Source: Silurus meridionalis
Lineage: Eukaryota; Chordata; Actinopteri; Siluriformes; Siluridae
Assembly (NCBI RefSeq): GCF_014805685.1
Contig: NC_060899.1
Span: 11,074,454-11,138,453, forward strand
Reading direction: 5' to 3'
DNA length: 64,000 nucleotides
Of the stretch, positions 12,797 to 24,179 are shown piece by piece. The notes under the pieces are model-generated. The model was not told the DNA's origin. It saw nothing but the letters and a program-made list of their open reading frames with translations, and did not search any database. Numbering within the stretch: position 1 is the first letter of the stretch; every line of letters starts with the position of its first letter. The position numbers were made by a program, and so were the translations under genes.

Positions 12797-13903
12797 CTAT
12801 GGAGAAGTCATTGAGAATGGCATCGATCATTCACAAAAATCATACTTTTTTTTTTTAAGCAATATTTAATTTGTGTTTTTTTTCTCACGCTCTATTAACT
12901 TTTGACTTCCCTTAAATGGGGTTTTAGCTTGAAGCTATTCTTACACCGTATGAAATTATGATATTGAGAATATTTTTATTTTGTTTTGCAAAGGGACATC
13001 TGCTCGATGCTCCAAATATAAACGATTATAAATATAACACAGATATGATCCTGTTATGATCAGAGATATTCTGATCTTCTTCATGCTGGGGTGGATTCAA
13101 TTTAGCTTGAAGACATAATGTTTGAAAATGCAAACACAACTCAAATTATTTGATGCAAAAAGAAATTGCCTATTTATACATAAAAATTTTTAATGAAAAA
13201 TTTAATTGTATGTGGTAAACCTGATAATAAATGTTATAATAAAAACAGGTTTCAGGTTCTCTTGACATAAAATCTGACCGGCAAACAACCTTTACTACTT
13301 TTCGACAGATAAAATGGCTAAACAATTTATTTAGAATTAAATTCAGGCACATGATGAAATGCTCTTCCTGTGTAGTGTCACAGGAAGCATGTGAGGCACT
13401 TTCTCATGATTGCCGTCACAAAACTCATTTTTGAAGAAGCATGATAAAATATTGGTGTTCGAGTTCACTGCTCATTGAAGCTTTACTTACTGCTTGAGTC
13501 GCACCATTTTTAGCTTAATAACTTCTATAATTAAGAATGTATGATGATTAGAAAACAGAAATTTGCTTCCAGAGTCCCAAATGATCAGCTTTCTGAAGAA
13601 GTTTACTATATTTTAAACATACATGTTGATATACTTACTTAGTCGTCTTATCCAACTCTTCTTTGTTAAAAAATATAAAATTGGGGTATGTGACAGTGGA
13701 CATTTATTCTATTTTGATTGATTAGTTTTTGTCACAGTGTTTTTGTTATTAAAAATTGTTATTATCACTCCTTCATGTACTGGTATCGAAAACAGAATTT
13801 TGGCATCGAGAAAACTCTAGACAGGAACCGTTCAGATGCTAGTGATTGACTGCACTAAATTCTGTGTACCCCAATTAACATCATATACAAATACCTGACT
13901 TAC

Positions 13904-14106
13904 ATTGCTTTCATGTTGTTCTTTGGCTCTAGAGGGATCTCTAACACCTTTGTGCTATTGATCGTCTTCTCGTAACTGGTCGTGGTCACGGTCTTGCCTG
14001 TGATTCGGTGCACCTGGTAGAAGGCGTGCGGCTTCAGGATCCTCTCGTCTGCTGTACCTATGAAGATCTGCAGACCCAGCGGGTCTTTCCCTCTGTATCC
14101 ATGTAG
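13904..14106 (-). CDS. nfatc2: nfatc2 exon 4, Rel-homology domain
   Basis: 203 bases, CTATAG acceptor and consensus GTAAGT donor. Encodes [20 protein letters not shown], then [20 protein letters not shown] and [16 protein letters not shown], the middle of the NFAT Rel-homology N-terminal fold. It ends in phase 2 (AT) and continues into exon 5 as Ile-Ile-Asp-Cys-Ala-Gly. The short open frames at this position do not reveal the exon; it was found by reading the minus strand directly. Confidence 0.96.
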
Positions 14107-15487
14107 CTATAGGAGTGAAAAAAGTACTATTTTTCAGTTTTAATAATTATAGGACCGATATGTCAAAAAATGTCTTGATTAAGCTTAAAGAAAGCAAACA
14201 ATAACTGATCAAACATTTGCCCTGTTGTGCCTGATGCCTACAGCTACCTGCAATGCAACCTTTTAACAATCCTGCCCGTAACTTAAATAAAAGAGCAGCA
14301 CAGAGTTACAGGAAAAAAAGCTTTACTACCAAGTAAAGATTTCAGCTGCACAGATGTTCAGACATGATTGACTTTACACCCCCTCAGAGTGAGCAGCGAG
14401 TTGCAGTGCACCGTGCATGCCAGTGTACTAATTTAGCCTGAGCGCTGCACACATGGTTGAACAGAGCCATTGCTGGAAAATTTTGTATCTCCTGCAAGCT
14501 TGAATGCGAGCCAGGAGAGTCTGTACTGTCTTACAGGCCACAGATGTTTTCTTTTTGCCGTACATTAATCTCTAAAATCCTGCAGGAAATCCACAGGTCA
14601 GGATTGAGCTCTTCAGGAAAAGATCTAAAAGCTATTGCTATACTTACAACTACTACTTTTACCTGGAATAATCCAACGAACAGGTCATGTGACCACAAAG
14701 GAATAAACAATTGTTTATTCTTATACTACATTGTGTCGGTGCACAGCAAATTGCAAGCTAATAAAATAGTCGGTCGAAGTATTAGACTAAGATTCAGACA
14801 AATTTCTGTAAAAAATTATCCACCACACTCATGAAAATGTTCTCTATGCCTCCTCTCCTTACAATATATAAAAGTCCCTGTTTAACAGATAGATTAACAG
14901 GGGAATTTTCATATGCAAAGCTTGGCAGCGCTCAGTGACAAAGGAAACATCTATGATGGCCAGCTCTAATACAAAAAAACAACTCAGCAGTGCAAAAATA
15001 ATCGCAAGTCAGAAGCAGCAAGAGTAGAACGGCTATATGAAGCAACTTGTGCACTTTAAAGTGATATTGCTCAATACTTCATTCTCTATCAAACGTGCAA
15101 GCTACTCTCATGCATTGACCAGAAGTGTACAATTTCCTTCTCTAATATGTGAAACCCATATGAGGCATTTGAAAGCAACAAATAAATAGGCAGAGAGTTT
15201 TGCTTTTCCACAAAAGCACATCCTGAAGGATTTTATTCCTATATTTATATCAATTTTAAAAAGAGATTCATTTTATATATTCATTTTAGAGTTACAAATC
15301 GTGTCGTCCAGCATCCACGAGACAAGTTACGTCATGTTATAACTTACATTAAAGCAGCTATTACATTATCACCATCTTTTTTCTCTTAAAGGAGCAACCA
15401 GAAAGTCATCTGTCGTGAAGTCAGCTGAAATTCGTTCCATTAAAATAAACATCTCTAAAAGGCAAACCTCACCATATCAATGGCTAA

Positions 15488-15840
15488 AAGACAGGAGGAG
15501 GGCTTGAGGTGTCAGAGGTGAAGATTCTGCGATGCAGAATTTTACGAGGATGGACAGGATTACAAATGAGTTTATTGGAGGGACTGTGCAGTTTAGACAT
15601 TTTGGAGGTGGTTTGGTCATGTGCAGAGGAGGAACGTGGGGTATATCGGTAGGAGAATGCTGAGGATGGAGCTACCAGGCAGGAGGAACAGAGGAAGGCC
15701 AATGAGAAGATTTATAGATGTGGTTAGGAAAGACATGCGGGTGGATGGTTTTAAAGAGGCAGATTTAAAGGACAGGGTGGTATGAAATTGGATGGTCCTC
15801 TGTGGCGACCCTTAACAGGAGCAGCCGAAAGAGGAAAAAA
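15488..15840 (+). mobile_element. 5'-truncated copy of the same RTE-like LINE in nfatc2 intron
   Basis: Plus-strand 3' fragment, antisense to nfatc2. The WFGHVQRR region appears as TTTGGTCATGTGCAGAGGAG and the end reads CTGTGGCGACCCTTAACAGG followed by AGCAGCCGAAAGAGG and an A-rich tail. This is the same 3' end as the large copy at 48 kb, so the two belong to one LINE family. Confidence 0.9.
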
Positions 15841-15952
15841 ATTATTAAATAAATGACATACTAGCAAGCCTATTACTTGCTTTATAGCTGGCACAACAAT
15901 CCGAGCTGAGCTGTTACAGGAAAATATTCATCCCCTGCATTATAACATTAAA

Positions 15953-16007
15953 ATCTAGATATAGATCTGTGATCTAGATATAGATCTGTGATCTATATAT
16001 AGATGAG
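15953..16007. repeat. 19-base tandem repeat
   Basis: Two perfect units of ATCTAGATATAGATCTGTG plus a third diverged one. Each unit is nearly palindromic (AGATCTAGATATAGATCT). Confidence 0.85.
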
Positions 16008-18476
16008 TTTGTATCTGTAAAATTCAAGATGCAGCAAGAACGTCTTGTTCATTTATTCCTCGTTGTCAATCTGCAAACCACTAATCACAACTAACATCGT
16101 CACAGCCATGTCACTCTCCTTTTCAAGTCTACAAACATCCAGTCATACGTGTCTACACTTTTCACACTCACTAATGAACAGTCATTGCATCATAATTCAT
16201 GTCATGGTTGGCCAAAAAAATTGCACTGTGTGACCATTCTTATATAAGTATTGCCCTCTGAAGCAGTGATCGGTATATCTGTGCAAAATCCAGCTGAAGA
16301 ACGAGCCAGATTTACGCCCCCAGATCTAAAGAAGCAAGCTTGTCCTTCCATTTCTGATTACGACAAGCTCAGGAGATACAGAATCGCAAAGAGAAAGTCA
16401 TGTAAATTCTGAGAAGGACATTCATACTGTAACACACATATCCACCCACACACATGCACACAGTGAAACACAAACACATCTAAACAAGACAAATTAGATC
16501 AGCACTCAACACAAACCAAGGGACTACATCGGAAGGAAGTGTGCAAAAACCACAAAGCATGAAGAAGCAACTAAAATTATCCAAACCCCCAAAAGTACAA
16601 CGGGCTAAACTATTAGCATTTATACTAAAAGGACTCACACGGCACACATGAGAAAATATAATCAACCCTGATTTAACACTGTAGTCAACGAAAAGGCAAG
16701 CGGAGGAGCAATCAGTTTAAGAAAGCTACAAGTCGGACTGAAAGACAAGTAAGACGTGTGATTTTTTTGACACTGGTCACTTATTACCATTTGATAATCC
16801 AAAGTATAGCATGTTGTGCTTGAAAGAACCTTCAGCCAAACATTCACTACCTTAACTGTATGACGCCAATGCTAGAACGAAGTATAAACTTCAGTATTAA
16901 TTAAAAAAAAAGAAACAAATCAATATAAATTACATCAAATGCAAAAAACTTTGCAATGTGTGCAACACAAACTTTTGATTCTCTAGCAAAACTGAGCAAA
17001 CTTTGACGATCCCACGTGAGATGAGAGTGCTCACCATATTAAACATAGACATAAACACCCCCCCTCCCAAACCACACACACACACACACACAAAGTAAAA
17101 AAACATAAACCCCCTGCAGTCGCTAGCAAAGACGTGAAAAATGAAACATCATTATTGGCAAATATAAAATGTTACACATCACAATAATTGTGTAGGCTTT
17201 GCAATACTGTCACAATATTGTATTATTGGTGTGCCAATATAAACCACCTTTAACAATATTTGAAACTAAGCCACTAAAATACTTGCCATGTTTGCAACAA
17301 AGCCAAAACAAAAGATCACACTACTCTATACAATACAGAACAACATTCAACGTAATGACATATTCCCTTCCCCATTACTGATCATTCACATTTTCAATAA
17401 GAATATTGTGTATGTAATAGCGGAGTGGGTCTATCAGTGCATGCCTGAATGTAGCATCAGAAGTGTGTGAAATTTCTAAATGTTTCTATGCATGGAAAAA
17501 AAAAAGATGGGTAGATTTAAGAGATTTGAAAAAGAAACAGATATGTAAGTTATTATGACTGTATGTTATGAAATCAGTAGTTTCAATGCCAAATAATCAC
17601 TCATTCAGTATCTAGGGTTATTATAGTTCATTATAGGTTTTATTGTAGGTCATGATTAAATGCTAAGATATTATCTTGTAATTTTTTGCTATTAAAAAAG
17701 GTTTAATTCTACCCTTGTAGCTACTTATTGGCTACTGTAGATTACATGGTTTTGCGTTCATACTAAAAACTTGCACTTCCTAAATGATTCATGCTCACAA
17801 CCCCTTGCTCCAGTGGATAAATTCACTTCGATACTATGGATTTATACTTAAGAAGTATTGTACTGCTGTTGTAATCAAAAAACAGTGTCCTGTGCTCATT
17901 CCAAGACTGTGATTCACAATATCCTCGTACAGATCATCCTTTCAACACACTCAGTACTGTTTGTCTTTACTATTCTACACCTTTATATTGTAATGATCTA
18001 TATAATTCCCTATATAAAATATAGAATCATATCTGGTCTCTGCAGCATATTGTATGATACCGCATACTGTATGCCGTCTGAATAACGTAATACACCAGAG
18101 GGCACTGAGACAAATCAATGTTTCCATAACCCTAAACTCTCTTATATTTGTTCGCAAACGTCTTTCTCTGTTAAAGCAGTTTTATTTCATTCCATACATG
18201 GTTGATTATGCTTGTGACTGTGTTCCTCGGTTTAGAATGGAGCAACAATTCTGAAACAGCATAGAAAGTCTGGGCTGATATGAATATTTATTACTTTAGG
18301 ATTCTAGGTCCTTAATTAAGGTCCCAAAATAAACACGTGTGAAATTAACCATGTTATCTGCTTTGTACATAAATGTCATATGGCATGTGTTGAGATAAAA
18401 TTGTGATTTTGATTCTGCACAAACTTGTGGAGTCCATGGCAGCTTGAATAACAAACCAAAAGTAATGTAAATCGAT

Positions 18477-18479
<3 letters not shown>

Positions 18480-18541
<62 letters not shown>
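18480..18541. repeat. (TA)n microsatellite
   Basis: About 30 TA units followed by an 18-base T run, in the nfatc2 intron about 180 bases downstream of exon 3. Confidence 0.97.
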
Positions 18542-18557
<16 letters not shown>

Positions 18558-18721
18558 GATCCACCTCGTTGTCTATAATATTATTTGTATTAAAAAAATC
18601 TACATATATATTATATTAAAATGGAGATGCTACAATAAATGCTATTCTATTAATATGCTTTTTTTATTATTATTATAACAAGAAATGACATTCCTTATTA
18701 ATAAATGATAAAATTGCACAC

Positions 18722-18890
18722 CTGGACCACAGGATGCCCCCCAGTAGGAGCTTTAACAGCCCCCCGGCTGCCCTCAGTCTCGTAGTGTGCCCTGTGGTGT
18801 GGTTTGGGTTGCACCTCGATATGTAGCTCATACTGGTCTGTGCGCCTGGGCAGAGGCCACTCCAGAGGAGGCAGAGAGGCAATAGGGATG
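18722..18890 (-). CDS. nfatc2: nfatc2 exon 3, start of Rel-homology domain
   Basis: 169 bases between a CTTCCGCAG acceptor and a GTGTGC donor. Encodes the Rel-homology N-terminal DNA-binding part: [33 protein letters not shown] and the recognition loop through [18 protein letters not shown]. The Arg, Tyr and Glu of the loop that contact DNA bases in NFAT structures are all present. It is separated from exon 2 by an intron of only 270 bases. Confidence 0.97.
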
Positions 18891-19160
18891 CTGCGGAAGA
18901 AAGCCACACTAAGTTTATTCACCCAAAAAAATCTTCATAAGATGACAATTTTCTGAAATGATGCGGTTCCAGTCTAAAAAATGCAATGAGTCAAAGTGAA
19001 ATGTATGCCTTGTCAACATGAAAGTCTCCCGGGACATGTTGCTACATGTTACCTTTAATGTTTATGTGTTAAGTAGGTCTCATTCTGAATATGAAGATCA
19101 ATATCTTATGCACTGTGAACTGAGTGAAATCGTGAAATATTCACTGATGAAGAAATGTAC

Positions 19161-20004
19161 CTGCAGATTCCAGGCACCAGCTGCTGCCACGTTGTTGGAA
19201 TAAAGAATTGTTCTGTTTTGGTCTTGAAATCTTGCTCCACCCGGTAGCTCTCTCCATGGCCGTCTGGGTATATAGTGTAGGCTGGCTGGTTGGATCTCAC
19301 AATCTTTGAAGGTACTGAGCCAGGCACCATCCCGTTAACAACCTCTGGCACAGCACTGGACACATAATGGGGACCGGGGCGATGATCATCGTGACAGCCA
19401 CATGGCGAAGGACTTCGTGATCGAGCTGGAGGCAACCGATTTGGGTTCCTGTACATGTCGTAAGTGCGTTTGCCCTGAGGCGATGTGGAGCGAGAACTGG
19501 GTCTTGGAGATGAACAGTGGTCCTCAGCCAGGCTAGTGTGAGGGGATGTGCCTGGGCTGGTTCGAGGGGAGCCTGTGTGGATATTTTGCAAGCGAGGACA
19601 CAACTCTCCAGCCACAGCCTGCCCACTACCTGGAGACACACAGGGTGATGCGAAGGGCGAGTAAGTCTCAGAGTGCCACGAGGTTGAGGAGTTGCTGCTG
19701 GCTGGGCTCAGGCACTGAGGCTCACGGTAGATGGAACATTCCAAACCGGGCACAGTGAGAGTGGGCCTGGGGCTAGCGTTCACCAGCTGGTCATGGAGGG
19801 AGTTGTGCCCATGGCTGTGATGCTCGCGTGATGGCGTGATCTCGATCCTGGGACTTACAGCTTGGGAGCGAGACCGTATGTTTGCTATGTAATTTTTAGG
19901 CTCCAAATGTTCATAACCTGAAAGAGCTTCGGTGCTGCTTTCAGAGTAGGGGGAAGGCTCGTCCAAAGGGTAAGGGTGTGAGTGTAGGGGGAGATCGGTG
20001 TCAT
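19161..20004 (-). CDS. nfatc2: nfatc2 exon 2, calcineurin-binding regulatory domain
   Basis: Large exon of 844 bases from a TTTTTTTTAG acceptor to a GTACAT donor. It carries the NFAT regulatory domain: the calcineurin-docking site SPRIEITPS; the serine-proline boxes LSPASSNSSTSWHSETYSPF/ASPCVSPG, SPRTSPGTSPHTSLAED and RSRSPSP; and the run into the Rel domain (TTWQQLVPGIC). In resting cells these serines are phosphorylated by GSK3, CK1 and DYRK kinases and mask the nuclear-localisation signals (family knowledge). At the position of the mammalian KRRHS nuclear-localisation/phosphoserine segment this protein reads GKRTYDMYR: the third basic residue and the following serine are replaced. The interval between the last SP box and the Rel domain is shorter than in mammals. 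It ends in phase 2 and completes Ser with exon 3. Confidence 0.95.
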
Positions 20005-20722
20005 CTAAAAAAAAATAAAAATAGAGAAAAGGACATTAATGTGGTTTACTAATAAGTTGGACAAAATAGATAAAATTTCATATGACAATGCTTAAAGGAC
20101 AATTTTACATCCCACAAATTTGTAACATGATATTTAGGTTTACTGTTTTTAATAAACATACAACAAATGACATGGAAAAGCAGAAAGAATAAAACGCCTC
20201 AATGACCAATCAGCTACTTGTTATAATGAGTAATAATAAACTTTGGTGCCATAAAATTTTGTGTATTGGGAAATCCATATTTATATCATCATAGCAACAA
20301 TACGCAATCGAAATACACTGGAAATCGTGACATAAAACACGTTCAGAAAACATCCAGACACAAAAGAGTGATAGAGCAGAACTAATCTAAATCAGCCGAG
20401 TACAAAATCACACTTTTCTTTGTAACTGGCTTCAAAAAATTACAATAAAATGGGGAACAATGAAATGAGGAACGGATGTTGGGGTTTTCCAAACATTCCT
20501 ATTGCACGGTTATCTCAGACTGATTTAAAAAATAAATACCAGTGCTCAATATCTCATACTAAACAGAAAAGAACACAACTACAAGGACAATCCTCAAACT
20601 CAAAGCTGTTGCATAGTTATCTTGCACAGTGCACTGCAAAGCAAACATCAATAACCTATTCCACACACTCTCACACACTTCCTCACACCATCGACAGTAA
20701 AAGACTGAGTTAGAAAACAGAC

Positions 20723-20867
20723 CTTTAAGATCTCCAGATGGAAAGCTGCTGTCAGGTGGCTCATAGTTAAACAGGTAATCAAACTCCAACTCCTCGGAGT
20801 TGACTTGAGCGAGCTCTCCAGAGAGCCCTACCTCACAGCACTCCTTATCTTCGTACAGAGAGCTCAT
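20723..20867 (-). CDS. nfatc2: nfatc2 alternative first coding exon 1B (acidic N-terminal activation segment)
   Basis: Encodes 48 residues starting MSSLYEDKECCEVG and containing EELEFDYLFNYEPPD, the counterpart of the mammalian NFATC2 N-terminal transactivation segment DELDFSILFDYE. It ends AAAG before a weak GTCTGT donor, in phase 1, joining exon 2 to give DLK-D-DTDLPL. The ATG at 20867 is chosen because it is the first Met before conserved sequence. The frame stays open upstream, but that stretch is low-complexity and not conserved in character. Exon 1A ends in the same phase, so the two are mutually exclusive first exons, probably under separate promoters. Confidence 0.82.
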
Positions 20868-22296
20868 CTGCCTTATCTGAAAGTTGCCCTCAAAGTCTGA
20901 ACGATAAAATAATTTTAAAAAATAATAACTGGGAAAAACAAATATGTGGAGATCAGGAAGAACTAGAAGCGCTCCGTGCGTAAAAGTGATGCAGCCATGC
21001 AAACGCATGAAACAGTTACTTCCGCTCTCACCTTCAGAGCCTCGGAGGATACAGAGGGTGGGCGTGGCTGTGCGTTCAGGACCATACGGATACTGGAGGT
21101 ACAGTAAGTGGTAAATGAACGCCTCCTGTTGATAGAGGACTGTGTTTTTTTTGTTTTTTTTTTTTTTTTCATGCATTTTAACGAGATCCTAAGTGCTGCT
21201 GCCCCCGAGTGTTCAACACAAACCATTGCCAAAAGAGCATTAAGAAAGAGTATTAAGAAATGCCTCAATTTAACCCAGCTTTAAAAAAAATTGCATCTGC
21301 GTTACCACGCTTTTATACCATACATAAATAAATCGTTATGCAAATCCACAACCTTTGTTCCTGCTTTTCCAGTCTGCTCCATAAGGTGCTATAAGATTAT
21401 ACAGATGCACTTTCTCTTAAATAAAGAACCTTCTCATTTGCGAAATACTAAGCATCAGGTTACATTGCTTGGATACGAGTCTTGGCAAACTGATTGCCCC
21501 ATGCATCAAGAGGCTTTTCTAAGATGAAGCACGATAATAAGCAAGCAATGTCCATGTCTACCTGCAATCATGTCATGTTACTCCTTGAGTATGAGTCGCT
21601 TAAGCGCACCTGGACCCAGGAGCGCATCTCCTTTCCGACGCGACAGCAAAAAATAAATAAATAAAAAAAGATCCAAATCCAAAAGCAAACTTCATGAATC
21701 TTCTCTCTGGGCGCAATTTTTTGTTAGGGTTTTTTTTTTGTTAGTTTGTTTTGTGTAGGTAGTTTTTAATACGCGTCCTCGTGCCAGCGCAACGCACATA
21801 AGCAAACGCAAAATGTGCGCACCTGGGCGTCCTGTGCGCGTGCGTGCGTTATAAAAGCAGCGGGCTTCCCTCACCACCTACTGACACGTAGCACCACTTA
21901 CAAGACCGTACCCACGCTCCGAGTGTCTCAATGCCAGTGCATTTGGCATATAAAGCGCAGTTCAATCCTGAGCCACGTGTGAGCTCGAATCAACCCAGTG
22001 TATGTTCAGTGCTAGGCTATATAAGGGTGTCAGAAGTGTAAATGTTCTGGATATGCAGAGGCAGATTCCTGTTCACACTCGCAGCACAACGGATTCCCCC
22101 GATGACGTAGTGTGGACCAAGTTACTCATGAACACGCATGCAAAACTCGACATGCAACCTGCCAGACATTAGATAATAGTTCAGTGTTTTAACACAAGAT
22201 ACTATATCATTTTTTTGGCATTATCAGGAAATAAAAAAAAAAACAAATACGTTGATTACCAGTTAATCACAAAACTTCAGCACGCGCCATCCATAC

Positions 22297-22354
22297 CTTG
22301 ATCCATGGACCTCATGGTGTGGTATTGAGCGAGTCTCCAGGTTTCTTTAAACAT
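22297..22354 (-). CDS. nfatc2: nfatc2 alternative first coding exon 1A
   Basis: Short first exon of 19 codons plus one base, encoding MFKETWRLAQYHTMRSMDQ, then a GTATGG donor. From memory, human NFATC2 has an alternative N-terminus ending in a similar RLGHCH...MGSVDQ, so the exon looks like the fish counterpart of that isoform's first exon. It ends in phase 1 (single G), exactly what exon 2 needs to make GAT (Asp). It lies about 300-500 bases downstream, in transcription direction, of a CpG-rich stretch, as expected for a first exon. An internal ATG (residue 14) could also start. The isoform would lack the acidic N-terminus coded by exon 1B. Start choice is inferred from the alignment with the human isoform. 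Confidence 0.72.
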
Positions 22355-22639
22355 TTGGATAAGAAAAAAAAGCAGAAAAAAAATTACAAAAAAAAATTAA
22401 AATTCTGAAAAAACTAGTTATAAACTACGAGCATTTTTTTATCGATAGAAAAAAATATTCCTCTGATTTGCATTAAAAAATAAAGTAAAAAAAAAAATCT
22501 GTGTAATGCGAACAAACTTGTGTCCCGTCTTGCTCTGAGGATTTACTCTGAGAGACCAAGAGCGGCTTCCGTCCTTCTCAGCTCGGGCTGTTTATAATAT
22601 GGGCCAATGCTGTAAAATAACGGGATTCCCTCAGTGTTT

Positions 22640-22870
22640 CCTCCTGTTTATGCGCTTCTCCATGGTGACCCTGGAGCGGCTCCATGTCGGAGGCAGCAGG
22701 GCTTTTCCTGCGGAGCCCACACAGCTTAGGAATCCATGACGTAGGCGGCGCGCGCGAGCGAGTGAGCGAGGCGAGCGCGCGCACGCACGCCCGCGCTCAG
22801 CTTCGAAGAAAACCCTCGCTGTCGCGCGCCCGCTCCTTCGCTCGCGCACAAGCGGCTCATTGTAGAACAG
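22640..22870 (-). promoter_or_regulatory. nfatc2: CpG-rich putative promoter of nfatc2 (exon 1A transcript)
   Basis: A sharp island of GC- and CpG-rich sequence, with runs such as GGCGGCGCGCGCGAGCG, in otherwise AT-rich DNA. It lies just upstream, in minus-strand direction, of first exon 1A. A TGACGT half cyclic-AMP-response element is present at about 22737-22743, and a TATA-like ATTATAAAC on the minus strand near 22587-22600. This placement fits a CpG-island promoter; no transcription start can be fixed from sequence alone. Confidence 0.6.
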
Positions 22871-22913
22871 CGGGGGGAAATCGGTGGAAGGTTGAGAACA
22901 GGAGCCATGTTTA

Positions 22914-22916
<3 letters not shown>

Positions 22917-22944
<28 letters not shown>
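22917..22944. repeat. (AC)n microsatellite next to the nfatc2 promoter
   Basis: About 14 AC units immediately upstream of the CpG-rich nfatc2 promoter region. It gives rise to spurious CVCVCV-type open frames on the minus strand. Confidence 0.95.
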
Positions 22945-23274
22945 GAATTAGACCCAGCTGGGTTTAAATTCAGACGGCGATTTCTAACACAGGGATGTCT
23001 TTCATGATCTGGGCGAGAGGCAGGAAAAATAGTGTGATTGATTCAGTTACATTACTGCATTTGGTTCATTTCAAAGTTTCCATTCAGGACAAGTGTTTCC
23101 TAATGGAAAATTTTAGAAATTCAGGGGACGGGGGCAAAGCCAAAGCTGAAAAAAAAGGGGCCTGTGATGTCCAAGCTCGGGGTGGAATATACAACATGAA
23201 CTAAATATCAAGGGTTTTTTTAAATATATAATTTCTTACAGAAATACAGTTTATTTTCAGACTTAATTTTCAGA

Positions 23275-23410
23275 CATATTTTATCCAAACAGACTTACAA
23301 GAAGGTCTGGCTTTGCTCAGCAGTCCAACACTGGGAGCTTGACTGTGCAAGGAACTAGATTCCCAACCTTCTACTGATTTTGCAGCTCAGTAGCCCAATG
23401 CTTTCTATCA
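23275..23410 (-). mobile_element. Possible SINE-type fragment
   Basis: Loose resemblance to the minus-strand form of the same SINE (GCTCAGCAGTCCAACACTGG, TTCCCAACCTTCTACTGATT, CAGCTCAGTAGCCCAATGC). Strongly decayed. Confidence 0.4.
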
Positions 23411-23949
23411 CTGTAACTGATATTTTAGATATATCCCACAAAATGACAAAGTCATACACATAACCTACAGCATAAGACCAGAACTATGTATACAACCAAT
23501 TATTATATCCATGTGTGCTTGTTGACCATCCAATTATAGATTGATTAATTATGACCAATTAATAGATTATTAGTGTTATAATAATAACTCCACCTTCTGG
23601 GAAGACTTGCTACTATTTTCAAGGGGCTCATATGGATTTGCACATTTAAACACTAGAGCATTAGTGATTAGTGATTAGTGTTCCTGCCCCTCTCTCCGTG
23701 GATCTTCTCACTTCGTCCAGGCCTGCCCTTGGATAGTGTTCTCTTCGACTGGATGCCATTCTCTGCAGCTTGAGACGGTTTCTCATCAACACCTTGGGTG
23801 GTTCCATGAAGAACGGGCGTTTTAAGGATGGATTGGACTGTAGTTAATGTCAACAGTCTGCTACACTGACTCAGGACTACTTTTCGCTTCTGATCATCAT
23901 CACTGTACCACACAACATTGTATATCTGCCACAAATGGACATTCGGTGC

Positions 23950-24178
23950 AACCCAGATGAGGATGGGTTCCGTCTTTAGTCTGGTTCCTCTCAAGGTTTC
24001 TTCCTTATGCCATCTCGGGGAGTTTTTCCTTGCCACAGTTGCTCATCAATGACAAACTTACTTACAAAGAACATATTTACTTTTAATCACCACATTATCT
24101 GTGTAAAGCTGCTTTGAGACAATGTTCATTGTTAAAAGCGCTATACAAATAAAAATGAATTGAATTGAATTGAATTTA
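23950..24178 (+). repeat. Interspersed repeat with AATTG tail, copy 1
   Basis: Carries CAGATGAGGATGGGTTCCGT, CTGGTTCCTCTCAAGGTTTC, GGAGTTTTTCCTTGCCACAG and GCTTTGAGACAATGTTCATTG/TTAAAAGCGCTATACAAATAAA, ending in repeated AATTG. This is a V-SINE or LINE-3'-end-like fish repeat (family name not certain). Confidence 0.8.
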
Positions 24179-24179
24179 T

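Larger units (their letters stand above)
14107..18721 (-). other. nfatc2 intron between exons 3 and 4
   Basis: 4.6 kb intron with a 5'-truncated RTE-like LINE at 15488-15840 (plus strand, antisense to the gene), a 19-base tandem repeat at 15953-16007, a short CA repeat near 17075-17092 and a long TA repeat at 18480-18541 followed by a T run. No exon was seen; the 125-codon open frame at 14457-14834 has no recognisable features. Confidence 0.7.
4974..22354 (-). other. nfatc2: nfatc2 gene, coding extent visible in window (10 coding exons)
   Basis: Nuclear factor of activated T cells 2: a cytoplasmic phosphoprotein that calcineurin dephosphorylates after calcium signals, after which it enters the nucleus and binds GGAAA-type sites, often with AP-1. 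Ten coding exons on the minus strand join in frame (donor/acceptor phases checked) into about 845 codons from exon 1B or about 816 from exon 1A. Seen in order: an acidic N-terminus, the calcineurin-docking PxIxIT motif SPRIEITPS, Ser-Pro repeats, the Rel-homology DNA-contact loop [15 protein letters not shown], the IPT/dimerisation domain ending at the basic NGKRKRSQ nuclear-localisation segment, and a C-terminal activation region ending VTVKQENLDQAYLDD. The last motif and the IKTEP motif point to NFATC2 rather than C1, C3 or C4. The atp9a neighbour agrees with this. The final short exon is missing from the model. Which teleost copy (a or b) this is cannot be told here. Confidence 0.93.

Noticed and set aside
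20868..21176. In-frame extension of exon 1B upstream giving a 205-codon open frame
   Set aside because: The extra part starts with a lysine/asparagine run from a poly-T tract and has no NFAT-like sequence; the first conserved Met is at 20867.
22631..22944. Minus-strand frames beginning MCVCVCVCVF
   Set aside because: They arise from the AC repeat and the CpG-rich promoter; no homology or splice support.
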